This document shows, in pieces, positions 1 through 9,837 of a stretch of DNA of 64,000 nt. Every line of letters starts with the position of its first letter. The stretch's first letter is position 1. The notes under the pieces were generated by a model. It searched no databases, was not told the origin of the DNA, and saw nothing but the letters and a program-made list of their open reading frames with translations. The DNA is from Cytobacillus stercorigallinarum. GTDB taxonomy: Bacteria; Bacillota; Bacilli; Bacillales; Cytobacillaceae. A program made the translations under genes and the position numbers. The stretch is from assembly GCF_014836495.1 (NCBI RefSeq), contig NZ_JACSQT010000006.1, forward strand, positions 186,001 to 250,000, read 5' to 3'.

Positions 1-1
1 G

Positions 2-943
2 GGGAGTTTAGTCCTGTGTCTTTTCTTATTAACGTCATGTGGACAGGTATTTTCTGGGGGTCAGCTGCAAAAGGCTGGCTTATTAGTGCCGGATACCATT
101 AATGATCAAGTGTGGGGTACGAAAGGGTATAAAGGCCTACTCAAGATACAGTCTACTTATGATATTGATGTGTATTATAAAGAAGGAATGAACTCACAAC
201 TCGTTGTCGAAAGAGCGGTAAAGGAATTTTCAAAAAAAGGGGTCAATTTAATTTTTGGACATGGAAATGAATATGCAGAGTACTTTAATCAAATATCAGC
301 ACAATATCCAGACATTCAGTTTATAAGCTTTAACGGGGACGCACAAAATGAAAATACGACAAGTTTAAATTTTGAAGGATATGCAATGGGCTTTTTCGGA
401 GGTATGGTGGCTGGTGAGATGACATCTACTAATATTGTTGGTATTATTGCGGCATTTGAATGGCAGCCAGAAGTAAAAGGTTTTATTGATGGTGTGAACT
501 TTCAAAATGATGAAGCAAATGTTAAAATACATTATGTTGAAAATTGGGATGATGCCCATAAGGCTGCGGGGTTAATGGACAAGTTGGTCATAGAAAAAGC
601 AGATGTCGTTTATCCAGCAGGTGATGGATATAATGTCCCTGTCATTGAAAAAGTAAAAGAGCATGGTTTATATGCCATTGGTTATGTTTCTGACCAATCC
701 CATTTAGGAAAATCAGCAGTATTAACAAGTACAATTCAATATGTTGACCATTTGTATGAAATAGTAGCAGAACAATTTCATAATGGAGAACTGCAGTCTG
801 GGAACCTTTCTTTTGACTTTCAAGATGATGTCATTTCATTAGGTGCGTATAGTCCAGAATTATCTCCAACCTTTATTCAACAATTAAATGCAGCAGTAAA
901 AAAATATAAAGAAACAGGTAATTTACCGAAAGAACCATCATAG
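2..943 (+). CDS. med: Med-like BMP-family lipoprotein (5' end cut by window)
   Basis: The reading frame is open from base 2. It begins in a hydrophobic stretch followed by a lipobox (Leu-Thr-Ser-Cys, Cys codon at 38-40), so the product is a lipoprotein whose first residues lie outside the window. The body (PDTINDQVWGTKGYKG, then VVYPAGDGYNVPVIEK) is a periplasmic-binding, BMP-type fold and closely resembles B. subtilis Med, known there as a positive regulator of comK. The adjacent comZ gene 12 bases downstream supports the assignment. A GTG at 86 is internal, not the start, because the signal peptide is encoded upstream of it. Family and context are clear; the competence role is inferred from B. 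subtilis. Confidence 0.88.
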   Translation, partial: GSLVLCLFLLTSCGQVFSGGQLQKAGLLVPDTINDQVWGTKGYKGLLKIQSTYDIDVYYKEGMNSQLVVERAVKEFSKKGVNLIFGHGNEYAEYFNQISAQYPDIQFISFNGDAQNENTTSLNFEGYAMGFFGGMVAGEMTSTNIVGIIAAFEWQPEVKGFIDGVNFQNDEANVKIHYVENWDDAHKAAGLMDKLVIEKADVVYPAGDGYNVPVIEKVKEHGLYAIGYVSDQSHLGKSAVLTSTIQYVDHLYEIVAEQFHNGELQSGNLSFDFQDDVISLGAYSPELSPTFIQQLNAAVKKYKETGNLPKEPS

Positions 944-955
944 GAGGATCACAGA

Positions 956-1147
956 ATGTCAAATGATAAAACAATGGAATTTATGCAAATCGCGATGAAA
1001 TATCTACCTGAAGCAAAAGCGGAACTAGAAAAGTCAGGTGTAAATTTATCAATGGAAATGATTCAACCGTTTATGACGATGTTTACACAAGTGATGAATG
1101 AAGCTTATGAATTAGGGAAAGCAGATGCACAAAAAGAGCATGAATAA
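956..1147 (+). CDS. comZ: ComZ, competence regulator
   Basis: A 63-residue protein with the conserved core MEFMQIAMKYLPEAKAELEK and a YELGKADA tail. Length and sequence match B. subtilis ComZ, which lies downstream of med and represses comG. The Shine-Dalgarno sequence AGGAGG overlaps the med stop codon (TAG), so the two genes are translated from one mRNA. A strong terminator follows immediately. Acidic and helical, with no membrane segment. Confidence 0.9.
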   Translation: MSNDKTMEFMQIAMKYLPEAKAELEKSGVNLSMEMIQPFMTMFTQVMNEAYELGKADAQKEHE

Positions 1148-1148
1148 G

Positions 1149-1188
1149 AAAAAAGCTAGCGGCGTGGGATCGCCGTTAGCTTTTTTTA
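1149..1188. terminator. Bidirectional intrinsic terminator, comZ / yjzB-like
   Basis: Stem GCTAGCGGCG (1155-1164) pairs with CGCCGTTAGC (1171-1180), with A-rich sequence before and a T7 tract after. It serves comZ on the plus strand. The stop codon of the convergent minus-strand gene (1176-1178) lies inside the stem. Confidence 0.88.
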
Positions 1189-1430
1189 TTCATAAAGACT
1201 TCAACGATTGGAGCAGCATGTTTTAAAAGTGGTTTTAATTCCTCTGCAGAATCCATTAATTGAGACATATTGACCATTAATTCCCCTAAATCTAATTGTT
1301 CGATTGTATTCAAAATAGAAGGTGATTTTTCCTCCTCCTGCTGATGTTTTCTTCCGAGAATCCAATCTTCACTTTGACGAGCATCTCTATTACCAAACAT
1401 AAATTGATTAAAAAACGGTTCTTCACTCAT
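1176..1430 (-). CDS. Small hypothetical protein (YjzB-like position)
   Basis: 84 residues starting MSEEPFFNQFMFGNRDARQS, preceded by a strong ribosome binding site (AAAGGAGGAT, six bases before ATG). No membrane segment or enzyme motif is visible; the middle is acidic and the C-terminal half probably helical. It sits between comZ and fabH, where B. subtilis has yjzB, so it may be that family, but I name it by position only. Function unknown. Confidence 0.72.
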   Translation of the reverse strand: MSEEPFFNQFMFGNRDARQSEDWILGRKHQQEEEKSPSILNTIEQLDLGELMVNMSQLMDSAEELKPLLKHAAPIVEVFMNKKS

Positions 1431-1555
1431 ATAAGCAATCCTCCTTTTGATCTTCTATTGTATAGGTTATTCCTTATAATATATGGGTGAATAAAAGAAA
1501 AGGTTGGACGAAAATAATAATTATGAAGAAAAATATTGAAACTATACCTGCTTAT

Positions 1556-1584
1556 TTGATAAAATTAGTACCAAGTACTAATAA
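1556..1584 (+). promoter_or_regulatory. fabH promoter
   Basis: TTGATA (1556-1561), 17-base spacer, TAATAA (1579-1584). The FapR operator fills the spacer and overlaps the -10 element, so binding would exclude RNA polymerase. Confidence 0.65.
1565..1581. promoter_or_regulatory. FapR operator upstream of fabH-fabF
   Basis: TTAGTACCAAGTACTAA, a 17-base near-palindrome matching the known FapR recognition sequence. FapR is the malonyl-CoA-responsive repressor of lipid synthesis genes in Bacillus. A second copy precedes fabI in this window. Confidence 0.9.
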
Positions 1585-1668
1585 TTGATATTAAATTTTA
1601 TTTCTCGTAAACAAAAAGGTTGAATTTCTTATAACGACAAAGTGGAAAAGAAAAAGGGAGTGGGAAAG

Positions 1669-2601
1669 ATGAATGCTGGAATTGTTGGCTTAGGTAGATA
1701 CTTGCCCGAAAAAATAGTAACGAATGCTGATTTAGAAAAAATAATGGATACTTCAGATGAATGGATCCGCACGAGAACAGGTATCGAACAAAGGCGGATT
1801 GCCGATGACGATACAGATACTTCTGATATGGCATTCGCTGCTGCAAAAAAAGCATTACAGGATGCAGACTTGTCTCCTGAAGATATCGATTTAATTATTG
1901 TCTCAACTGTCACACCAGATCAGCCATTTCCAAGTGTTGCTTGTTTATTGCAGGAAAAGTTAGGGGCAAAGAAAGCAGCAGCTATGGATGTAAGTGCAGC
2001 TTGTGCTGGTTTTATGTACGGTGTGATTACAGCGAAACAATTTATTGAAACGAAAACGTACCAGAATGTACTAGTGGTAGGCGTTGAAAAGCTGTCTAAA
2101 GTAACCGATTGGTCTGATCGTAATACAGCTGTCCTTTTTGGAGATGGTGCGGGTGCTGCTGTCATTGCCCCTGTATCTGAAGGAAGAGGCATTTTATCAT
2201 TTGAACTAGGAGCAGATGGGAGTGGAGCGAAGCATCTCTATCAAGATAAGTACATTGTGATGAATGGTAGAGAAGTTTATAAGTTTGCTGTTAGACAAAT
2301 GGGTGAAAGTTGTATTAATGTATTAGAAAAAGCAGGTTTAACAAAAGAGGATGTAGATTTTCTTATCCCTCATCAAGCAAATATTCGTATTATGGAAGCT
2401 TCTAGACAACGTTTAGAGTTACCAATTGAAAAAATGTCAAAAACAATTGATAAATATGGTAATACATCAGCTTCTTCTATACCAATTGCTATGATTGAGG
2501 AGATAGAAGCTGGGAAAATTAAAGATGATGATATTATCGTAATGGTCGGATTTGGTGGCGGATTAACATGGGGAGCCATCGCTTTAAAATGGGGAAAATA
2601 A
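1669..2601 (+). CDS. fabH: Beta-ketoacyl-ACP synthase III (FabH)
   Basis: Starts type II fatty-acid synthesis by condensing a short acyl-CoA with malonyl-ACP. In Bacillus this enzyme favours branched primers. 310 residues from ATG 1669; a longer frame upstream (GTG at 1642) lacks a ribosome binding site, whereas AAGGGAG precedes 1669. Catalytic residues are visible: Cys112 in SAACAGF, His235 in LIPHQAN and Asn265 in YGNTSASS, plus the C-terminal [10 protein letters not shown]. It forms an operon with fabF 46 bases downstream and sits under a FapR operator. Only one fabH is seen here, while B. subtilis has two. Confidence 0.96.
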   Translation: MNAGIVGLGRYLPEKIVTNADLEKIMDTSDEWIRTRTGIEQRRIADDDTDTSDMAFAAAKKALQDADLSPEDIDLIIVSTVTPDQPFPSVACLLQEKLGAKKAAAMDVSAACAGFMYGVITAKQFIETKTYQNVLVVGVEKLSKVTDWSDRNTAVLFGDGAGAAVIAPVSEGRGILSFELGADGSGAKHLYQDKYIVMNGREVYKFAVRQMGESCINVLEKAGLTKEDVDFLIPHQANIRIMEASRQRLELPIEKMSKTIDKYGNTSASSIPIAMIEEIEAGKIKDDDIIVMVGFGGGLTWGAIALKWGK

Positions 2602-2647
2602 GTATAAATATAATAGGTTTTATTGATATAAAAGGAGTGACATAATA

Positions 2648-3886
2648 GTGGAAAAAAAACGTGTCGTTGTAACAGGACTTGGAGCAGTAACACCGGTTGG
2701 AAATAATGTAGAACAGTCGTGGAGTAATATTAAAGCTGGAAAATCTGGAGTAGGACCGCTAACAAGATTAAATGCTGATGAATATCCTGCTAAAGTAGCT
2801 GCGGAAGTGAAGGATTTTGATATTCATGAGTATTTAGAGAAGAAAGATGCAAGAAAGATGGATCGCTTTACTCATTATGCAGTGGCTTCTTCCATCATGG
2901 CAGTGAAAGATGCTAATTTGACGATAAATGATGAAAACGCGCATCGTGTTGGCGTTTGGGTAGGATCAGGAATCGGTGGAATGGAAACATTCGAGAATCA
3001 ATTTGAAACCTTTTTAAACAGAGGCTACCGCCGAGTGAGTCCATTCTTTGTACCAATGATGATACCGGATATGGCTGCAGGGCAAGTATCAATCACATTA
3101 GGTGCAAAGGGAGTGAATTCTTGTACAGTAACCGCTTGTGCAACTGGAACGAATTCAATCGGTGATGCTTTTAAAGTCATTCAGCGTGGTGATGCTGATG
3201 TCATGGTAACAGGAGGAGCAGAAGCACCAATTACGAGAATGTCTGTTGCAGGATTCTGTGCTAACACAGCGCTATCTACCAATCCAGATCCAGCTACAGC
3301 AAGTCGTCCATTTGATAAAGATAGAGATGGATTTGTTATCGGAGAAGGTGCAGGTATTCTCATTCTTGAAGAATTAGAACATGCACTAGCTCGCGGTGCC
3401 AATATTTATGCTGAAATTGTTGGGTATGGTTCTACTGGAGATGCCTATCATATTACCGCACCTGCACCAGAGGGGGAAGGCGGTGCGCGTGCAATGAAAA
3501 TGGCACTTGACGATGCGGGACTCACTCCTGAACAAATCGATTATATTAATGCTCATGGTACGAGCACAGATTATAACGATAAATATGAAACTGTTGCAGT
3601 GAAAAGTGTTTTTGGTGAACATGCTTATCATTTAGCCATTAGTTCAACCAAATCTATGACAGGTCACCTTCTAGGTGCTGCCGGAGGCGTTGAGGCGATT
3701 TTCTCTATCTTAGCGTTAAGAGATAGTACGTTGCCACCAACGATTAATTACAATACAAAAGATCCAGATTGTGACTTAGATTATGTACCTAATGTATCAA
3801 GAGAAAAAACTATTGGAGCTGTTATGAGTAACTCATTAGGCTTTGGTGGTCATAACGCAACAATCGTCTTCAAAAAATATCAATAA
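2648..3886 (+). CDS. fabF: Beta-ketoacyl-ACP synthase II (FabF)
   Basis: Elongating condensing enzyme of fatty-acid synthesis. 412 residues, the normal length, with the Cys-His-His triad: Cys164 in TACATGTNS, His303 in [11 protein letters not shown] and His340 in [13 protein letters not shown]. Starts at GTG 2648 with AGGAG ten bases upstream. No promoter is visible in the 46-base gap after fabH, so it is presumably cotranscribed and FapR-controlled. A terminator follows. Confidence 0.97.
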   Translation: MEKKRVVVTGLGAVTPVGNNVEQSWSNIKAGKSGVGPLTRLNADEYPAKVAAEVKDFDIHEYLEKKDARKMDRFTHYAVASSIMAVKDANLTINDENAHRVGVWVGSGIGGMETFENQFETFLNRGYRRVSPFFVPMMIPDMAAGQVSITLGAKGVNSCTVTACATGTNSIGDAFKVIQRGDADVMVTGGAEAPITRMSVAGFCANTALSTNPDPATASRPFDKDRDGFVIGEGAGILILEELEHALARGANIYAEIVGYGSTGDAYHITAPAPEGEGGARAMKMALDDAGLTPEQIDYINAHGTSTDYNDKYETVAVKSVFGEHAYHLAISSTKSMTGHLLGAAGGVEAIFSILALRDSTLPPTINYNTKDPDCDLDYVPNVSREKTIGAVMSNSLGFGGHNATIVFKKYQ

Positions 3887-3892
3887 TAAAAT

Positions 3893-3946
3893 GAAACACG
3901 GATAAGTTCTGCTTTGTTACATGGCGGAATTTGTCCGTGTTTTTTA
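3893..3946 (+). terminator. Terminator after fabF
   Basis: AAACACGGA (3894-3902) pairs with TCCGTGTTT (3934-3942) across a long loop, then a T run. Confidence 0.8.
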
Positions 3947-4025
3947 TATTTTTATGGTTTTCTTTTGAACCGATTATTTGTCTCTTCCATAAAATAAACA
4001 ACAACATTTGATGGGAGAGAAACAT

Positions 4026-4808
4026 ATGCCGGTAATTAGAACAGATGAATGGTTAAATCAGCATTTTACTGATCCAGAAAAGTTAATTGAACCATTGTTA
4101 GATTCATTCCATGAAAACGAGCCACAAAGGTTATACCAATTCTTATCCTCCTTTGGCATGTATTCACCAAATAGAAGGAATAAAGAACAATTCAAACAGT
4201 TAAAAGAAAATAGAACATGGGAAAAGGTTGAATTGTTATTAAATAAGTATAGAAAAAACTGGAAAGGGCCAGATGTCCCAATTTACTTATTTCCAATTGC
4301 ACAAGGCGGATTATTCTTTAGAACATCTTATGTGAAGTCTGGCTTGTCATTCCCTGACAAGATGTTTTTATTTCTCGCTCCATTAGAAGATGAGAAAGAG
4401 TTAGAAGCATTATTTGTTCATGAATACCATCATATCTGCAGAATGAAGAGATTAAAAAAAGAAATGGCTGAGTATACACTATTGGATAGCATAGTATTAG
4501 AAGGATTAGCAGAATGGGCAGTGGAGAAGAGTTGTGGAAAATCGTATCGTTCAAAGTGGTGCACAGAACATGATAGAGAAAGAATACGATACTATTGGCA
4601 TAAATATGTAAAAAACAATATAGACATAAAGAGAGACAATGAATTACATGACCAAATTCTATTCGGTGAGGGGAAATATCCAAAAATGCTTGGCTATTCC
4701 ATTGGCTATGAAATTGTCTCAATGTATGACAATGAAAAGAAAATCAAGCTTAAAGAAAGCATGGTTATTCCTTCGAAGTTATTTTTGCCTCAGTGGGAAA
4801 AAGAATAG
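4026..4808 (+). CDS. yjaZ: YjaZ-like putative zinc protease (DUF2268)
   Basis: 260 residues. The metalloprotease motif HEYHH and a downstream glutamate in LEGLAEWAVE fit a gluzincin-type active site, as in the DUF2268 family. It occupies the same place, between fabF and app, as B. subtilis yjaZ. Start chosen at ATG 4026, nine bases after GGGAG; a TTG and an ATG further up lie within or before the ribosome binding site. No signal peptide, so probably cytoplasmic. Substrate unknown. Confidence 0.85.
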   Translation: MPVIRTDEWLNQHFTDPEKLIEPLLDSFHENEPQRLYQFLSSFGMYSPNRRNKEQFKQLKENRTWEKVELLLNKYRKNWKGPDVPIYLFPIAQGGLFFRTSYVKSGLSFPDKMFLFLAPLEDEKELEALFVHEYHHICRMKRLKKEMAEYTLLDSIVLEGLAEWAVEKSCGKSYRSKWCTEHDRERIRYYWHKYVKNNIDIKRDNELHDQILFGEGKYPKMLGYSIGYEIVSMYDNEKKIKLKESMVIPSKLFLPQWEKE

Positions 4809-4971
4809 AGTAGGTGAGAAAACATGTAAAGGAAATAAGGAAATTGTCAAAGTAAGTAAAATAGTATTTTTTCCTTATATTAACATACAAGTAACAGGAT
4901 GTAAGAACTATTTCATGACCACTCCATACTATTTATAATATTATCAAAAGATAGATTTTTGAAAAAATTCC

Positions 4972-5000
4972 TTGTATTCGTAATCTATTTGTAATAATAT
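4972..5000 (+). promoter_or_regulatory. Candidate promoter of appDFABC
   Basis: TTGTAT (4972-4977), 17-base spacer, TAATAT (4995-5000). It implies a leader of about 60 bases containing the dyad at 5024-5049. Confidence 0.55.
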
Positions 5001-5023
5001 ACAGATAATTAATCCTAGTACTA

Positions 5024-5049
5024 AATATTTTACAATACTGTAAGATATT
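5024..5049. repeat. Imperfect inverted repeat in the app leader
   Basis: AATATTTTACA (5024-5034) and TGTAAGATATT (5039-5049), ten of eleven pairs with a four-base centre. It lies between the candidate promoter and the appD ribosome binding site, where a repressor could act. No known regulator consensus recognised. Confidence 0.55.
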
Positions 5050-5066
5050 ACGATTGAGGTGTTGAA

Positions 5067-6101
5067 ATGGTAGGAAAAGAAGATAGTCCTAGCTTGGACA
5101 CAATTTTACAAGTAAAAGAATTAAAAGCAGGTTTTGATATAGACGGAAAGGTCTATCACGCAGTAGATAATGTATCTTTTGACGTAAAGAAAAAACAAAT
5201 TCTTGGTGTCGTGGGAGAATCAGGCTGTGGAAAGAGTGTCATGTCTATGTCCATTATGCAGTTATTACCGAAGGAAACAGGAAAAGTCACTGGTGGTGAA
5301 ATTGTTTTTGAAGGTAAGAATATTGAGAATTACTCCATTAATCAAATGAATACCATCCGAGGTAATGATATCTCAATGATTTTCCAAGAACCAATGACGG
5401 CACTTAACCCTGTATTCACAATTGGTTTTCAATTACAGGAGATTCTCTTTAATCATCAGAAGATTTCGAAAAAGGATGCGCGAGAAAAAAGCATCCATCT
5501 TTTAAGACAAGTAGGCATATCAAGGCCAGAGAATATCGTTGATGAATATCCCCATCAACTTTCAGGGGGAATGAGGCAACGGGTAATGATTGCTATTGCG
5601 ATTGCCTGCCAACCAAAGTTACTTATAGCTGATGAGCCAACGACTGCATTAGATGTGACAGTACAAGCCCAAATACTAGATTTATTAAGGGAAATTCAAT
5701 CAATCAATAATATGGCAATAATTCTTATTACCCATGATCTTGGGGTCGTTGCTGAAATGTGTGACGATGTAATTGTTATGTATGCTGGGAAAATTGTTGA
5801 AAGAACAAATGTAGATGCACTTTTTCATAACCCTAAACACCCTTATACACAGTTATTATTACAATCGATCCCTAAATTGGATGAAGAAGAGAAAGAATTA
5901 GGGTCGATTGACGGCTTAGTACCATCCCTTAAAGATATGCCAGAAGTTGGTTGTAGATTTGCTGATCGTTGTCCAAAAAGAATGCCTGAATGTACTGAAA
6001 TCACACCTTTATTAGGTTTTGTTGAAAATGGACATGAGGCTGCCTGTCTTTTATATGAGAACAGCTATCAGACTAATGGGAGGAATACATATGTCAAATA
6101 A
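5067..6101 (+). CDS. appD: Oligopeptide ABC transporter ATPase AppD
   Basis: One of two ATPases of a binding-protein-dependent peptide importer. 344 residues: Walker [10 protein letters not shown]-loop [11 protein letters not shown], signature LSGGMRQR, Walker [16 protein letters not shown]-loop ITHDLG, and an oligopeptide-transporter C-terminal domain. That domain carries Cys296, Cys302, Cys308 and Cys326, the pattern of the iron-sulphur-type site found in some peptide importers. First gene of appDFABC, in the B. subtilis order; overlaps appF by 11 bases. Confidence 0.93.
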   Translation: MVGKEDSPSLDTILQVKELKAGFDIDGKVYHAVDNVSFDVKKKQILGVVGESGCGKSVMSMSIMQLLPKETGKVTGGEIVFEGKNIENYSINQMNTIRGNDISMIFQEPMTALNPVFTIGFQLQEILFNHQKISKKDAREKSIHLLRQVGISRPENIVDEYPHQLSGGMRQRVMIAIAIACQPKLLIADEPTTALDVTVQAQILDLLREIQSINNMAIILITHDLGVVAEMCDDVIVMYAGKIVERTNVDALFHNPKHPYTQLLLQSIPKLDEEEKELGSIDGLVPSLKDMPEVGCRFADRCPKRMPECTEITPLLGFVENGHEAACLLYENSYQTNGRNTYVK

Positions 6102-7080
6102 CACAGCTGAGAAGCGAGAAGTGTTATTAGAAGTAGAAGATTTAAAAACATATTTCCCGATTAAAGCAGGTTTTTTTCAAAGAACGGTAGGACATGTCAA
6201 AGCTGTAGACGGAGTTAGTTTTCAAATACATAATGGCGAAACATTTGGACTTGTTGGAGAATCGGGTTGCGGCAAATCAACGACAGGTCGAACGCTTTTA
6301 AAACTTATGAATCCAACAGATGGAAAAATTATTTTTGATGGACAAGATATTTCAAGTTTGAAAGGAAAAACTTTAAGAGCAATTCGCAAAGATTTTCAAA
6401 TGGTTTTCCAAGATCCATACGCCTCACTTAATCCAATGCAAATGGTTGGGGACATCGTCTCAGAACCGCTCGTTAATTTTAGAGGGAAATCAGTGAAAGA
6501 ATTAAAAGAAGAAGTCATGGATCTCCTTAATAAGGTCGGACTTCCGTCAGATGCTTATTATAAATATGCTCATGAATTCTCTGGTGGTCAAAGGCAAAGG
6601 ATTGGTATTGCGCGAGCATTAGCACTACGTCCAAAGCTAATTATTGCGGATGAACCTGTATCAGCACTTGATGTATCTGTACAGTCCCAAGTATTGAATC
6701 TCTTAAAGGAACTGCAAAATGAATTTCAATTAACATTTTTATTTATTGCACATGATTTGAGTGTTGTTAAGCATATGAGTGATCGAATTGCTGTGATGTA
6801 TTTAGGTGGAATTGTTGAAGTAACTGATAAGAATAGTATTTTTGCAGAACCACTTCACCCATACACACAAGCTTTGATTTCGGCCATACCTGAGCCGGAT
6901 CCGAGAAAGAAGAAACAGAGAATTATCTTAGAAGGTGATGTACCAAGTCCGGCCAATCCTCCAACGGGTTGCCCGTTTCATCCACGCTGTTCACATGCCA
7001 TGAAAGAGTGCATGGAAGTGAAACCGACTTTAAAGGAGGTGAAGGCTGGTCATAACGTAGCTTGTCATTTATATAACTAA
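6091..7080 (+). CDS. appF: Oligopeptide ABC transporter ATPase AppF
   Basis: Partner ATPase of AppD. 329 residues from ATG 6091, seven bases after GGGAGG; the frame extends upstream inside appD but without a ribosome binding site. Walker [10 protein letters not shown], signature FSGGQRQR and Walker [14 protein letters not shown] are intact. The C-terminus has Cys294, Cys300, Cys307 and Cys325, the same four-cysteine arrangement as AppD. The 11-base overlap with appD suggests coupled translation. Confidence 0.93.
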   Translation: MSNNTAEKREVLLEVEDLKTYFPIKAGFFQRTVGHVKAVDGVSFQIHNGETFGLVGESGCGKSTTGRTLLKLMNPTDGKIIFDGQDISSLKGKTLRAIRKDFQMVFQDPYASLNPMQMVGDIVSEPLVNFRGKSVKELKEEVMDLLNKVGLPSDAYYKYAHEFSGGQRQRIGIARALALRPKLIIADEPVSALDVSVQSQVLNLLKELQNEFQLTFLFIAHDLSVVKHMSDRIAVMYLGGIVEVTDKNSIFAEPLHPYTQALISAIPEPDPRKKKQRIILEGDVPSPANPPTGCPFHPRCSHAMKECMEVKPTLKEVKAGHNVACHLYN

Positions 7081-7102
7081 AAAATCATTTAGGGGGAGAA
7101 CA

Positions 7103-8824
7103 ATGAAAAAGAAATCTTTTTGGTTAATTTCGTTATTACTCGTATTCTCTATGTTTCTAGCAGCTTGTAATAGCGGGAACGAAACGAGTGGGAATGAAAA
7201 AGATGGAGATAAAGAAGAAGCTAACACTGGTGAACCGGTTGAGGGTGGAAAAGTCACGTTAGCGGTAACAACTGCGCCTGAAGGGGTATTTGAAGCGGCT
7301 TACTACCGTAGTGCAGTTGATGCACAAATTTTAGAATTTACCGGGGATGAAATTTATCAAGTAAATGATGACCTTGAGTATGAACCAGATCTTGCTACAT
7401 GGGAAATTAGTGAGGATAAGTTAACATACACTTTCAAATTTAAAGAAGGTGTAAAATGGCATAATGGTGAAGAATTGACAGTAGAAGACTGGCAATTCGC
7501 ATTAGAAACAATGGCTGATCCAGATTATGATGGCGAGCGTTTTAATTATGTAGAAGGCATTAAAGGCGCAAAAGCGAAAAAAGATGGGAAAGCAGACTCA
7601 ATTGAAGGCATTAAAGTGATTGATGACTATACAATCGCAATTACATTTGAAGAAATGAAGCTAAACAACCTTGAGAATTTATGGTCCCATCCAATGCCTA
7701 AGAAGCATTTTGAAGGTATAGCTGTAGCTGATTTAGGTGAATCAGAGCAAGTAAGAACAAATCCAGTAGGTCTTGGACCATTTAAAGTAAAAAGTGTGAA
7801 ACCAGGTGAGTACGTAGAGTTAGAGAAATTCGCAGATTACTATAAAGGCGAACCAAAGTTAGATAGTGTCGTAGTAAAAGTGATTGATGCTTCCGTAGCA
7901 AATGGAGCGCTTCAAAACGGCGAAGTAGATATTATGGAAGTGATTCCGAACCAAGTGGAAGAACTCGAAAAAATGAATCATATCACTGTTGAAGAGACAA
8001 CAGGTGTTGGTTATTCATACATTGGTTTAAGATTTGGTCATCGAGATCAAGAAGCACGTACGAATAAAGATGATATTGATAAGTTTAAAAACAAAGATCT
8101 TCGCCATGCTCTTTTATATGCAATTGACCGTCAAGCAATGATTGATGCATTCTTGTCTGGTAAAGGTAAAGTATTTAATACGGTTATTCCATCCACTTTC
8201 TGGATAGCAGCAGACGAATCTGAGTTAACTCAATATGAGTATAATCCAGAAAAAGCAAAAGAATTACTAGCAGGAGCGGGCTATAAAGATGTAGACGGAG
8301 ATGGGTTCGTGGAAGATCCAGATGGAGAACCGTTCTCAATTTCTTTTGGGCATTATGCAGGAAATGCTACATTTGAAGGCCGTTCTCAAGCGATCATTCA
8401 ATCTTGGAATGATATTGGTGTGAAAACAGAGTTAGCGACAGGGTCATTAATCGAATTTAACCTATATAACGATATGAAAACAGAAGATGATGAAGCATTA
8501 GAAGCATTCTTTGGCTCATGGAGCACTGGTTCTGACCCAGATCCATCAGGATTATGGGCAAATAATGCCGAATGGAACTTTGGTCGTTGGGTAAATGAAG
8601 AAAATGATAAATTATTAAACGAGGCTTTAAGTGAAAAAGCGTTTGATAAGGACTATCGTAAAGAAGTGTATGTAGAGTGGCAAAAACTATTCAATGAAGA
8701 AATACCAGCTATTCCATTATGGGAAAACTTAGATTTATACGGTATTAATAAACGCTTACAAGGTGTTCATATTAATGCGGTTGGATTCCAAACTAACACT
8801 CATGAATGGTATGTTACAGAATAA
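7103..8824 (+). CDS. appA: Oligopeptide-binding lipoprotein AppA
   Basis: Extracellular solute-binding protein of family 5. 573 residues: lipoprotein signal ending LAAC with Cys22 as lipid anchor, an acidic low-complexity linker (residues 23-50), then the binding lobes (YTFKFKEGVKWHNGEELTVE, LRHALLYAIDRQAMID). It captures peptides and delivers them to AppB/AppC. Third gene of the operon. The acidic composition would suit a salt-tolerant host, but that is only suggestive. Confidence 0.92.
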   Translation: MKKKSFWLISLLLVFSMFLAACNSGNETSGNEKDGDKEEANTGEPVEGGKVTLAVTTAPEGVFEAAYYRSAVDAQILEFTGDEIYQVNDDLEYEPDLATWEISEDKLTYTFKFKEGVKWHNGEELTVEDWQFALETMADPDYDGERFNYVEGIKGAKAKKDGKADSIEGIKVIDDYTIAITFEEMKLNNLENLWSHPMPKKHFEGIAVADLGESEQVRTNPVGLGPFKVKSVKPGEYVELEKFADYYKGEPKLDSVVVKVIDASVANGALQNGEVDIMEVIPNQVEELEKMNHITVEETTGVGYSYIGLRFGHRDQEARTNKDDIDKFKNKDLRHALLYAIDRQAMIDAFLSGKGKVFNTVIPSTFWIAADESELTQYEYNPEKAKELLAGAGYKDVDGDGFVEDPDGEPFSISFGHYAGNATFEGRSQAIIQSWNDIGVKTELATGSLIEFNLYNDMKTEDDEALEAFFGSWSTGSDPDPSGLWANNAEWNFGRWVNEENDKLLNEALSEKAFDKDYRKEVYVEWQKLFNEEIPAIPLWENLDLYGINKRLQGVHINAVGFQTNTHEWYVTE

Positions 8825-8862
8825 GCGTCACGCGAACTTTTAATTGATAAGGAGAATGGAAC

Positions 8863-9828
8863 ATGCTGCAATATTCACTTCGCAGAATATTAGGTATGAT
8901 ACCGTTGTTATTCCTTACTTCCATTGTGGTTTTTACCCTGGCAAAGTTTATGCCAGGGGACCCTTTTGGGGGTGAAATTGACCCATCAAATACAAATCCA
9001 GAATATATTGAAGAAATGAGAGAAAAACTGGGATACAATGACCCTATTCATATTCAATATATCAGATGGGTAACAAATTTCGTACAAGGAGACTTCGGAC
9101 ACTCGACAGCACATAAAATACCTGTCTTTGATTTAATTGTTGACCGTTTACCGAATACGATATTTTTGGCGATTGTATCACTGATAATTACATATATTTT
9201 TGCTTTTGCTATGGGGATGTACTCCGGTAGAAGGCCATACACATGGGGAGATAATCTAATTGCAGGTTACAACTATGTAGGACTAGCTATTCCTTCATTT
9301 GTTGCCGGAATCATAGCTATTTACTTTTTCTCCTTTCAATTAGGATGGTTTCCATTTGCAGGATCCGTTGAAGTTGGACTACAACCTGGTACTTGGGACT
9401 ATTATATAAGTAGAATGCATCATGTACTCCTACCAGCCTTAATTCTTGGTCTCATGGGGACAGCTTCGTATACGCAGTTTTTACGAAATGATGTAATAGA
9501 AAACAGCCGTAAAGACTTTGTACGTACTGCTCGAGCAAAAGGCACAAGTGAATCCGCTATTTATAATAAACATATTTTACGGAATTCGATGATCCCATTA
9601 ATCACTTTTTTAGGTTTTGATATTGCGACATTAATAGGTGGAGCGGTCATCACTGAAACAATTTTTACTTATCCAGGTATAGGTTTATTGTTTTTGGAAT
9701 CAGTCGATAGACGAGATTATGCTGTATTAATGACGATTACCATGCTGCTTTCATTTTTAACGTTATTAGGTAACTTAATTGCGGATTTACTGTACGGCAT
9801 TGTTGATCCGAGAATTAGGTTAGGATAG
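8863..9828 (+). CDS. appB: Peptide ABC transporter permease AppB
   Basis: 321-residue inner-membrane permease with an N-terminal membrane helix (IPLLFLTSIVVFTLAKF), the hallmark ending in FMPGDPFG, and about five more helices. The BPD-type EAA loop (RTARAKGTSESAIYNKHILRN) contacts the ATPases. Start ATG 8863 follows AAGGAGA. It pairs with AppC nine bases downstream. Confidence 0.92.
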   Translation: MLQYSLRRILGMIPLLFLTSIVVFTLAKFMPGDPFGGEIDPSNTNPEYIEEMREKLGYNDPIHIQYIRWVTNFVQGDFGHSTAHKIPVFDLIVDRLPNTIFLAIVSLIITYIFAFAMGMYSGRRPYTWGDNLIAGYNYVGLAIPSFVAGIIAIYFFSFQLGWFPFAGSVEVGLQPGTWDYYISRMHHVLLPALILGLMGTASYTQFLRNDVIENSRKDFVRTARAKGTSESAIYNKHILRNSMIPLITFLGFDIATLIGGAVITETIFTYPGIGLLFLESVDRRDYAVLMTITMLLSFLTLLGNLIADLLYGIVDPRIRLG

Positions 9829-9837
9829 GGGGCAAAT

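Noticed and set aside
4639-4938. 99-codon frame overlapping the end of yjaZ
   Set aside because: Mostly a shifted-frame shadow of yjaZ with no start signals.
5014-5025. TAGTACTAAAT before appD as a third FapR site
   Set aside because: Only one half-site is present; the palindrome is not completed.
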